A stretch of 26,489 nucleotides of DNA from a virus. The notes beneath the pieces were generated by a model. That model saw nothing but the letters and a program-made list of their open reading frames with translations. It was not told the origin of the DNA and did no database searches. A program made the translations under genes and the position numbers. Below are positions 1 to 10,000 of the stretch, piece after piece; positions within the stretch are counted from its first letter, which is position 1; every line of letters begins with the position of its first letter. The DNA lies in IMG/VR virus record IMGVR_UViG_3300009083_000129, positions 1 to 26,489 of that record; one strand, given 5' to 3'.

Positions 1-3000
1 AGATTGGCATATTCCTCCGCCTCATACAAATTGTTGATCTCGAAGATGCTGACCCGGCTGAAGATGTTGCCGTGATCCCGGACTTCCGCTGGATCTCTAC
101 GTTCGATTACTTCTCCACCTTCGACTAACACGCGTGTGAAGGGCGGCTCGATGCGGCTCTCCGAACCTGTGTACGCCCCAGTGTACGGCGACCAGTAGGC
201 GTTGATTTCCTTCCTTCTGCGGATCAAGCCCACGCCGCTCTCACCCTCGCTGATAAAGAAGCGTTTGTTGCCGATCAACTGCTGAATGAGAGACAGCGCG
301 TTCTTACCCATGTCCAGCACGAAGTTATCCACCCGCAAGCTGGCATCCGGAAAGTCCATCACGATGTGCTCCGTACATGTGCCGCGCACCGTGAAGTAGG
401 CGCCTGTTCTCGCGGCGTCCGCGTCGGTCAAAACAAACGTGTGAATGAGCTGCGCCCCAAGCCAGACCGAGATGTAGCGGTCAAATGCGCTGACCCGCAC
501 GCCGCGGGTATAGGAGAGGATCCCAGGGCTGACTGAGGAGACCAGCGTGGTTCCACTTAGATATTCGATCTTATCGAACCTGAAGCGGATAGTGATCTCC
601 CCGCTAAGATCGGCATCCGGCACATTCGCGGCCACACGAAAGTGCATGTCCACTGTTTTTAAGGCCAGGGGATCCGGAATGGAGAAGTTGAAGACACCCA
701 CCTTCTGTTTGATATACACGTTGTTTCCCAAAGGAACAACTTCCCCTTCCCACAACTTGTGCGGAGCGAACTGGGTCACTCCAGCGTGCCTGGCGATCTT
801 CCTGACCATATCCTCCAGGGACAAGTCCACATCCCCTGAGAAGTAGGCAAACTTATTCAGCAGCGCCATGGGGCCAACCCGGTAGACATCGATCTTACCC
901 GCCAGGTGGGGAACGGGAGCCGTTCGCGTGAGGTTGTAGAGCGCCGGCACAACAGAGAGCCTTGACGTCTCATCGATCATCGTTGCCATCTCCACATCCG
1001 TGTAGAACACGCAGGTGGCGGCACCATGGGCGTACTTTGTGATCCTCGCGCATGAGCCGATCCCAGACCCCGCTGTGACCACCAGTGCTTGATTGGTGTA
1101 GGCGTCTACCGCGGAAAGCAATGCGTCGTGATTGACGCAGACCGTCGGAACGGTGGGATCGGTATCCGCATAGGTGATGAATCTGAAGGCCAGCCCCTGG
1201 GAAGCGTGGGCGGTCCAGGCGTCGTTTGTGTCATTGAAGGAAGTGTACCGGACAGGATAGGCGCCGGCCTTGATGTTGTAGTAGTTCGTCGCGTTATCCG
1301 TACTGGAGCTTTCAAACGCCCGGGCGCGCATGATTGAGATCACATCCGCCGCGAGCATCTGCACCGGCCCGAAGAAAGTGAAGGTGTTCCAGCCGTTGAC
1401 AATTTCTTTGGCGGCGAGCGAGGCAGTGCTTTTCTTCATGCCGATGATGTTGTAGGTCTGGTCCGTGGTTGATACAGACAGTTCCAACCCGTTCAGCGGG
1501 TTGCCAACCTTCTCGACATAGATCTTCACCGCTTTGACATACAGGGTTCCGCCCAGGTTGGGGCGCTGCCGCAGAACCGCGATCGCTTTGGTCTGGTTGA
1601 GCGGCACATTGGTGGTCAGGTTGAGATTGGAAGCCACTTCTATTCCCAGGGCGCAGTTCAGATTGGGGATGGTCACATTGGCGGTCTTGGCGGCGTAGTT
1701 GATCAATTCGCTATCGACGATGATCTGTTCCGATGTCGGAACAAGAGTCACGCCCGCGCTCAAGGGCACAACCGTGCTGTTGGATTGGAAGGGATAGCAC
1801 TGCCCGGTTACAGTGGAGTTCTTCAGATATAGTCCAGCGCGACCTTCTCCAATATTCTTATAAGTGATGTGATCGCCGATCTTCGTAAAAACCTGTGTAT
1901 CGCTCGCCGCATAAATGCTGATGATCCCATTGACATAGTTTGCCATTAGATGAAACCAAACACCAGGCGCAACGGCATACGCGAAACCATTCATGGGCGT
2001 CAGCACCGAGGAGGCGATACTGTCGTAGTAGTAAACTTCGATCTGCTGAGATTGATCACTGTGCAGGATCAACCAGGCGCTCTTTCTACAGTCGTCTTCG
2101 GTCAACACAAGATCAGGAAGAACGTACCCATCTTGTGCAATTCCTGATATTTCCGTGGTTCTGCGAACTTTTGCTTCCATGAGAGTTTCTCTGGTGTAAC
2201 CGACTACCAATCCGACATAGGCATGATAATCGCCGGCCAAATGGATCATCCTGGCTCGAATGGAACCACTCGGCGTGGCTCTTTCCGTCATGTACAACAG
2301 GCCGTCCTCATTCAAGGTTTCCATCTGCAAAGATTGGTTGGGAGCCGTTCCGTAGGTTTTCCAGATTCCGTTGGAGCGCACCATCTTGGATAGATCGAAG
2401 GTATCTCCGTAGGTCTTTGTCTGGGACCAGTAATCGTAATAAGCGTCGCTCTCCCACATCCCCAGGTACTTCATGCGCGGGGAGGAACCCTGAACCGTGA
2501 GGGTCTGCCCGTTCTGGTTGAAGGAGCGGCTCACACTGTCGATCAGAAAGCGCTGCCGATAAGTACTGGCGTTGCATTTCAAGACCGCCACCAGGCTCAT
2601 GCCGGGTTCAATACCGCCGTACCTTTCCGGTGCGAGCTGCACGCTGATCGTATCGGGGGCGTTTGGGGCATAATTGATCTGGATCGCGCCCACCTTGTTG
2701 CCCTGCTCAACCTCGTTTGCCGGAGAATACATGTAGGGCGCGTTCGCAGAGAGCTTCTTATCCGCGGTCATGTACCAGAGCTGACCAGTGGAGAGCACAA
2801 ACATCTGGCTGTCGTTGAAATCCACCGGGGCCTCCGTAACGTAGTAGTCGAAACCGGATGTGAATTCGTTCTTGCCTACCATATAAACTGCCATCGAAGT
2901 GCCGTTCTTGCGCCCCACAATGCCCGTGATGTAGTCGTACTTGCTGCCGCCTGTGACCTTGAACGATTGGATGTCATCCAGACTGTCCAGTGTAACTAAC

Positions 3001-3671
3001 GGCTGAAATAAGTAGGATTGGAAATACCAGTTCAAGACACTGAAGTTGGGCGCTTGATTACCCAACTGGTATATAAGCACGTTATCGGTGCAAGCCAGGT
3101 TGATGCTAAATGTTCCCGAAACAATACTTGCTTTCGACAGGTAGCTGATACCGAGCGTCGTGTTCTTTCCCTTGATCTCGAACTGAAAACCCTCACTGAT
3201 CGCAATTGCCTGAGCGACGAAGAAGCACGCGTTGCAGGCTGCAAGTGAAGTGTAATTAGCGCTCACATCCGTTAGCACGGTGAATTCTGTGCCAAACGTA
3301 AGGGTCGCGTAATTGAAGAACATCATCGTGACGCTGATGGCATTTGCGAGGAACAAAACATCGCCACAGGCAATTTCAAAGATGCCGGATGTGAACGAAA
3401 ACACCCGTGTCCAATCCTTGACGAGCATGTAGCTGCCATTGCCGGATACGTCAACCACCTGGAACCAGACCTGCCCCGCATTATTCAGGCAGACCCGTAC
3501 GATCAGGCCGTTGCCATCGGTCATCGCGCTGAACGAAACGACGTTCGGAAGTTCCGGCATATAAACACTTTCGTACGGATAAAAAATAGCCCGGTTATCC
3601 AGGATATACACATCCGCGTCCAACTTTTTTGACTTGTCCAAAAAACCACTAAAATCACTGCCTGTTCTCAT
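1..3671 (-). CDS. Putative tail hub/fibre protein, partial (C-terminus off the left edge)
   Basis: The frame is open from an ATG at 3671 to the window edge, at least 1223 codons with no stop. The ATG overlaps the stop of the preceding small gene (ATGA), with GGAGG a few bases upstream. Nothing matches a named family with certainty. Seen in the translation: an N-terminal beta-rich part; residues about 420-630 that read like a LamG/concanavalin-type beta-sandwich (many G, Y, W, V); and near residue 950 a segment DLSLEDMVRKIARHAGVT, of the kind found in tail-hub proteins. The last visible part (SRVNIFEINNLYEAEEYAN) is also hub- or baseplate-like. Position after the tape measure and one small distal gene is where siphoviruses encode distal tail, hub and receptor-binding proteins, so it probably acts at the tail tip. 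It contains one copy of the dispersed 16-bp palindrome at 1727-1742. The role is inferred from position and general character. Confidence 0.75.
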   Translation of the reverse strand, partial: MRTGSDFSGFLDKSKKLDADVYILDNRAIFYPYESVYMPELPNVVSFSAMTDGNGLIVRVCLNNAGQVWFQVVDVSGNGSYMLVKDWTRVFSFTSGIFEIACGDVLFLANAISVTMMFFNYATLTFGTEFTVLTDVSANYTSLAACNACFFVAQAIAISEGFQFEIKGKNTTLGISYLSKASIVSGTFSINLACTDNVLIYQLGNQAPNFSVLNWYFQSYLFQPLVTLDSLDDIQSFKVTGGSKYDYITGIVGRKNGTSMAVYMVGKNEFTSGFDYYVTEAPVDFNDSQMFVLSTGQLWYMTADKKLSANAPYMYSPANEVEQGNKVGAIQINYAPNAPDTISVQLAPERYGGIEPGMSLVAVLKCNASTYRQRFLIDSVSRSFNQNGQTLTVQGSSPRMKYLGMWESDAYYDYWSQTKTYGDTFDLSKMVRSNGIWKTYGTAPNQSLQMETLNEDGLLYMTERATPSGSIRARMIHLAGDYHAYVGLVVGYTRETLMEAKVRRTTEISGIAQDGYVLPDLVLTEDDCRKSAWLILHSDQSQQIEVYYYDSIASSVLTPMNGFAYAVAPGVWFHLMANYVNGIISIYAASDTQVFTKIGDHITYKNIGEGRAGLYLKNSTVTGQCYPFQSNSTVVPLSAGVTLVPTSEQIIVDSELINYAAKTANVTIPNLNCALGIEVASNLNLTTNVPLNQTKAIAVLRQRPNLGGTLYVKAVKIYVEKVGNPLNGLELSVSTTDQTYNIIGMKKSTASLAAKEIVNGWNTFTFFGPVQMLAADVISIMRARAFESSSTDNATNYYNIKAGAYPVRYTSFNDTNDAWTAHASQGLAFRFITYADTDPTVPTVCVNHDALLSAVDAYTNQALVVTAGSGIGSCARITKYAHGAATCVFYTDVEMATMIDETSRLSVVPALYNLTRTAPVPHLAGKIDVYRVGPMALLNKFAYFSGDVDLSLEDMVRKIARHAGVTQFAPHKLWEGEVVPLGNNVYIKQKVGVFNFSIPDPLALKTVDMHFRVAANVPDADLSGEITIRFRFDKIEYLSGTTLVSSVSPGILSYTRGVRVSAFDRYISVWLGAQLIHTFVLTDADAARTGAYFTVRGTCTEHIVMDFPDASLRVDNFVLDMGKNALSLIQQLIGNKRFFISEGESGVGLIRRRKEINAYWSPYTGAYTGSESRIEPPFTRVLVEGGEVIERRDPAEVRDHGNIFSRVSIFEINNLYEAEEYAN
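1727..1742. repeat. Dispersed 16-bp palindrome, exact copy 1
   Basis: GTTCCGATGTCGGAAC has 7-bp perfect arms around a TG centre. It lies within the tail hub/fibre gene, where the minus-strand frame reads VPTSEQ. The same 16-mer, or its complement form with a CA centre, recurs at 8303, 9906, 14008 and 18567. Confidence 0.9.
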
Positions 3672-4042
3672 GCTGCCTCCGCTACTATTATGACTGGAAT
3701 ATAAATCGCGTTGCTGGCTCCATCCCACTTGGGCGAGAAGGATTTCTCCGGACCCGCATAAGCCGCGTGCGCGTGGTAGACCACTCCATCGTGATCCTCG
3801 AACTCCACAAAAGTTACCTTCGCAAGAGATATGCGCAGGTCGGCAATCGAACCGTACAGCGCCACGGGCGTCATGCGGGCGACCAGCGATCCGCGCCAAG
3901 TCTTGAAGATGCTGGGACCGTATGTAACCTCGATCCCCGCGCCCCAGGTGTAGCGGTAGCTCATCGGCTTCTCCGGCTGGATATCCCACATCTTGAAAGG
4001 GCAGGTATAACGAAACCCGTCAAAAACCACATATTTATTCAC
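3668..4042 (-). CDS. Small distal tail protein (hypothetical)
   Basis: This encodes 124 residues from a GTG start at 4042. The start overlaps the tape-measure stop by one base (TAGTG), with GGAGG six bases upstream. The stop TGA overlaps the next ATG as ATGA. The protein is rich in aromatic residues and beta-type segments (YVVFDGFRYTCPFKMW near the N-terminus, IYIPVIIVAEAA at the C-terminus) and has no signal peptide or membrane segment. I do not recognise a family by motif. Its place immediately after the tape measure and before the hub/fibre protein suggests a distal tail or tail-tip adaptor subunit. Translational coupling on both sides supports a structural role in fixed stoichiometry with its neighbours. 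Confidence 0.8.
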   Translation of the reverse strand: MNKYVVFDGFRYTCPFKMWDIQPEKPMSYRYTWGAGIEVTYGPSIFKTWRGSLVARMTPVALYGSIADLRISLAKVTFVEFEDHDGVVYHAHAAYAGPEKSFSPKWDGASNAIYIPVIIVAEAA

Positions 4043-7000
4043 TATCCGCCTCCAAAGTATTTAAGCATCTCGATCAACGTTCTGATTTTGTTCTCGTCCA
4101 TGTTCTTCAAGGCTACCGCCATGTTTTGAGTGGCGATAAGGCTGGAGGTGGGGATCTGGCTCATGGTCACCCCGGTTGCCGCCATCACGGCCATGAACAC
4201 CATGGCCGCCTCATACTTGGCCATGTCCGAGATCTTGCCCATGAATTCGCCTGCGCCCTTGTTGGCGTTTTGCAGGGCAAGCTCATAGGTTCGTTGATCT
4301 TTGATCGCTTGAGCCTGTATGCCAGCGGACATTGCCTGGCGTTCCAGTGACTTTTCTTCGTTGAGGCGGGTCAGTTCCACGATCTTTTCGCGCAAGTTGA
4401 ACTGCTCGTCCAGTTCCTTGCGCTTTCTTGCAAGGTCATCCACATCCAGCTTGTAAGTCTCAATGCGCTGGTTCTTGTTCAGCTCGAAGTTCTTGATCTC
4501 AAGCGAATTGAGCTCAATAGTGTATTCTTTCTGTTTCTTGTAGCGCTCATCCTCAAGCGCCCATATTTCTTCCGTACGCCCTCTCTCCTTGCCGATCTGC
4601 TCATCCTGGAGGTTGTAGTCCTGAACGAAGCGGTCCTTCTGGCGCATCAAGATACGCCGTTCGCGCCCTGAAGAGAAGCGGATGTTTTCGTTGAGATCCA
4701 CCAGTCCACGGTCCAACCCCAGTTCGCGGTTGGTGTCCTGGTACTGGTAGTCTTCCTGCGTCCAACCGCGCTGCTTTAGGTTCTGGTTGTAGTTGGTATC
4801 CATGCCCCACATGTTGTATTTCTGTGAGGCGCCCATGCCCTGCCATTGCAGGTTCTCGCGCTGGATGGCGTAGCGGTTGCCCATATTCATGCGGGTCTCG
4901 CTGACGTTCAAATCCGCTTCGCTAAAGGCGTGTTCCATCTGGTGCTGCTGGTCTTCGTAGCCCCAGGCAGAACCCGCGCCTGGGTTCTCGCGGGTGCCTG
5001 ATCCCATCAGGTAAGTTCTCTGAGCCGCGATCCCCATGAAGGTGACGCCGATGGAAGCCATGGAGCTGTTGTAGGACTTCTCAGCGGCGAGCTGGCGAAT
5101 GCCGAACATACCGCCTCTGTTATCTGTCCGCATAAAAGCATCAAGCGTTTCCTTGTCCGTGGTGTCGAGCATTCTGGAGGCGGTCTCGCGGTTGGAGGAG
5201 CTGTCCTTCAGCCAATCGAAGCCGGGTCCGATACCGCCCGTCAGAACGTTATCGCCCGCCCACTGGCGAGCCATGGTCATCGCGGCGTCGCCGTTGGTCT
5301 CGAAGATCGAGTTGCCGCCCGGCCCGTTGAACGCGTACTTAGAGAGACTTTCGTTGCCGGGTCGGTTGGCGACGTAGGACATGCCCTGCAAATCCCCGGA
5401 TTGGAACGTTCCGATGTCGGAAATTTGCTGAGCGGTGAAATTCGTATTGCTGGCGAAGTTCATCACCGCTTCGGCGTTGAACCCGGCCCGGTTGGCAACC
5501 TGCCCCATCGAGGAGACGAACGCCCCCTGCATCGGGCTTGAGGTGGCGGCAACCCGTCCAGCAAAGGCTTGCTGCTCAACCGAAAGCTCGCCCTTCTGGG
5601 CATAGGCCATCTGAGCGTTTACGGCTGTCCAGGTTGCGGCCTGCTGCTGTGTTTTTACACCGTACACCCGCCCGATGGTCTCGACCGTCTTCGCGTCCAG
5701 CGGGGAGGAGTACATCGCCGCTTGCGACGATAATTGGGAGTTTCTGGCGGAGACGGCATCCATGCCTTCGCGTACGGCCGGATCATTGGCAGCCCCATAA
5801 CTATCGCCGGCCGCTTTGAGCCCTGCCGACCCCGCTGCATAGCCCAACCCGGAGCCATACTGGGCCATTTGCCCAATAAGCCCGGCGCCGTACTTTGCGA
5901 TATTGGGACCGGCGGCGGTTACGGTGTCTTCTTCAAAGACCCGACCGAACGCCTTGAAGTAAGCCTGCGCTGCCTGGGTTTGGGCCGCAGCATCCATGTT
6001 GTACTGCGAGAGCATCCCGGCGTTCTTGATCGACTTCTTTACGTCCGGATCTTCTTCGCCGTAGGCGAATGCCTTTTCGATCGGCGTCATTACGCTTTGG
6101 ATGTCTGCGTCGCTTACATCCCGGCTGATGTTCTGGTTATAGCCGCCAAGGATCAAACCGTCAAAAAGGTTCTGGTTATTGAACTTGGTGTTCTCTTTGA
6201 GGAACCTGGCTTTTGCGCTTTCTTTAGCGCCGGTTTTTGCGGTGTTGGTTACGATGCTGGACCATGAGATTGGATCGGAGCCGGGGTTCATCATATTGAT
6301 GATTTCAAAGGCTGCGGTTCCGCCAGTAACAACGGCCGCCGCTGCCAACCCTGCTATCGGAAGACCCTTTGCCAAACCTGCGGAAAATTTGCCCATTGAA
6401 CTGCTGGCTTCATAAGCGTTCCCCATCTGGCCGGCGACTGCGCCAGCCAACATCGCTTCGCCGGCTACCGTAACGCCTACGCCCGCAGCCGCCTTGAACC
6501 TCGACGCGCCCTCTCCCATACCGGACATATAGAAATTGGCATCCGTAAATGCGCCGAACGCCTGGTAGGCGCCGCGGCCCGACCAGGTATCTCCGATTGA
6601 TTTTCTTCCTGCCGCGCCGGCTTCACCAGCGCCTAAAACGTCACCGTTCGCGTTTGATCCAAGGACACCCAGGTTGGAAGCATATTCCCCATACTTCTCA
6701 ATCTCCGCCCCCATCGGCCCCATGGCCATCGAGAGCATGCGTTTGGCCATGTAAGCGCCGTACAACGCTTGCACAACCGGGGAGCTGCGCATGTTGCCCA
6801 CCCGTTCCTGCCAACCGCCGCTGCCGCCTCTTTTTCTGCCATTGCCGCCCAACTGGAGCGACATCTCGCCATCTTCAATAAAGTTCATCTCGGAGGCAGG
6901 AGCGCTCAGTAGTTCGTCGAACGTCTTGCCGCTTCTCTCCGCCAGGTCATTTACCTTGCTGGCTACGCCCGGACGGGATGCCATGATATCTTCAAGGTCT

Positions 7001-10000
7001 TTGACGTTCGCGGGTCTCTGCGAACCAAACCTTACCTGGGCGCTATTTTTGACGGCAATACCAGATCCGGAAGTTTCCGAAAGTTCTCTTGCCCCGCCTT
7101 TTTGATACTGGCTAGCCTGATAGATCGCAGCATCCTTGATGCGCGTCGTGGCTTCGCCGATCTCCGTCTCGCTGGCACCCTGCTTTCGCATGGCTGTGGC
7201 GATGTTATCGACATGCTCCATAATGACCGCGTTGACACGCGACTTGATGGTTTCTGCGGCTGCCGCGGGATCACTTGAGGTCGGCGTAGAGCCGGCCTTG
7301 ATCAACGCGGCCTTGGCAATTGTCTCGGACATATCCACCATTTGAGGGGTGGAGGTGACTGTGCCATCGCGCTTGATGGTTGAGACCTGGCGCACCACGC
7401 CGTTGCCCATATCGACCTCCCCGGTGCTGAGATCTCCATGCTGGCTTGAATATCCCCCCAGGTATCCACCGTCGCCCCTGGCCTTTGCCGCTTCGAAGTT
7501 CGCTTCGATGGAAGTGGGTCCCATGCGCTTGTTGAAATTCGATGCGCCCTCAAGGGCAAATCTTCCGCTGCGAGTGGCGATTGCAAAGTCAAGTTTGTAG
7601 CTGCCTTCTACATTTTCATTGAGATACGCCTTGCCGCTGCCGTCCTTCGCTTCGGCGTCCATGTAGCCCTGGTAGAGAGATCCTGCCCGACTTCTCGCGC
7701 CGTCTTCGTCTCCGTCGAAATGATCATCGGCGTACCGGTCCATGAACGTACTTGCTACCTTAAAGAACTGCTTCTCGCCAGCGGCAACCGGATTGATCAC
7801 GGGAGAATAGTCGGGCGATCTTCTTGCCCCCCGATCCATGGCATCTCTGACCAATGCGTTCGGTCTTCCCGTTCTATTGCCGCCCGATCTGTCGGGCGCG
7901 GCCCCATTTTCCGTGTGATCTAACGGATTGCTTCCCGGCGCCTCCGCGTGCGCGTTGTTGATCGCATCCATGAAGAAGCCTCTGGCTTGATCAAGTTCTG
8001 CGTTTGTAGGATTTCTGCCAACGTGCAGCATCGCAAGGTATTCTTCACGGCCTTCATTCCTGCGCAGCCTTTGGGAGGCTATTGCCACGGCAGCGTCTCT
8101 TTCTGGACCATGAGGCAATCCCGTTGCCACGAGAAAATCATTTGTAATCCCAACACGCTGCTGATAAATATCTTCCGCTTGTTCGAGAATTTCGTCTGAA
8201 ACTACTGAGCTTACAACCCTTCTGGGCGCTTCGGTGGTGTGGCTCGAAGGAACGCCAACAGAATTTGCGGTAGTACGAACGGGCGCGCCAGGATCGACAG
8301 GCGTTCCGACATCGGAACCGTCTCCCGCAAATGGATCATTCCCAGGGATGTTGTCGGCACTACCTTGAGGACGCCTGCCATTCCCTCCAGTAGGAGGTGT
8401 TACATGAGGCACAGCCGTGGTGGTCGGAGGTACATTTCCGCCGTTGCCACCTCCACCGGCTCCGGCGAGCGGAGGAATACCACTGGCCGCGTTCGCCGCT
8501 GCCGCCGCACGAGCTGCCGCAGCACGCATGGCCGCCTCTCCAGCACCACCAGGGTTCGCCATGCGCACCGGAATGGAGGAGCTCTCAGCCAGCAGGTCAA
8601 CCCCTGTCTTGTCTCTGCTGCGCTCTCCATTGGTTTCGCTGATATGCAGAGAGCGTTTGGCGATACCTTTCACAGATATGGCGGGGCCGGAGCTTGAACT
8701 GACAACACGTTGGGTAGTTTGCATAGGTTTTCCATCTGGTCCGACTTTTCTAATATTCCTGGCTTGCCTGGGCGTTCTGAGGTTGTGCTGATCGACCTGT
8801 TCCCCGATATCACCGTAGTCGCCTGGATCACTGGGGGGCAGGCGCTCTTCGTTCATTGCCGCAATACTGGCTTCTTCGGTGTGATTGGCTTGCAGCATAA
8901 GCTGTTGTTTTTCGGATAAAGGCTTGGGCCTTGGGTTATTGATGGCGGCGAGTGCGGAATAAACACCCGCATTTCTCAGCGCAACAAATTCGGCCCTGGA
9001 TCTGGCTTGCTGATACGCCGGCATGTAGGCGGTGACGGCTTTTCTCCATCCATCCTTAATACCAGCCAGAGCGATTTGAGCCGAAACGTTGAAGCCTTCG
9101 TTCGCATAGTCGAGATCAATGGCGGCTGAAGCCACCACAGCGTTGTACGCAGTGCGCTCATTGCTGGCCGCCGCACCTTCCATGATGCTTTCGTCTGTGA
9201 TTTCATCCGAGGTAATCCCCATATCCAGGGCATTCCGCCTGGCGCTCAAAACTCTTTGCTCATCGGCAGCGAACCGACTTACCATCACCTGGTCCTGGGG
9301 ATCGGCACGCTCCGTCTCTGCTTCAAATTTTTCTTGAGGATTATGATCCCCCTGCACGAATACGACTTTTCCGTCGTCGTTTTTATAGCTGTAGCGGTAG
9401 GTCGAACTGGCTTTCAGCAGGTAAACAGGTGGGCCGCTTTTCTCATCGCCAGTATTGTTGTACCCACCCGGTACTTCTTTGCTGGTGCGCAAATCGTCGC
9501 TTGCCTCAAAGACCGTCTGAAGTCCAAGGCTGTCGATAAAGTTCCTTGCGGATGCCTGCCCCAGCGCAAATCCTCTCGCGTCTGCTCCAGATACGACATC
9601 GTGCAAATTCATGGAGCTCAGTACCCTGTTCTGTTCGCCCAATCCAAATCGAAGCCGATCATTATTCGGCTGAGGATACCCGGAAATACTGTTTGCTCTT
9701 GCAAGGGAAGTCATCAGGTTGCCAAGCTTGCTGCTGGTCAGGGCTCCCGCGCTGAAGATGCTGTCGTAGACCTGACCGTGAATGGGGTCACTTGTTCCGG
9801 CAGCGGCGGTCGCGGGATCGTAAATTCCAGTCGACTGAGGCAGTTGAAGCGCCTGCCTGAACTTCTCGATCTGCCTGGGAGCGGCAAGCGGGGAAATACG
9901 GCGCGGTTCCGATGTCGGAACAGGCGGCCACTGGGGAACGGGAATGCCAGAAGGGGATCTCTGGGACGTATCTCCTGTAAATCTTGCCTGTGCCAGTGCC

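Noticed and set aside
8303-9921. Palindromes in the tape measure as terminators
   Set aside because: They lack T-runs on either strand and lie within a coding sequence.
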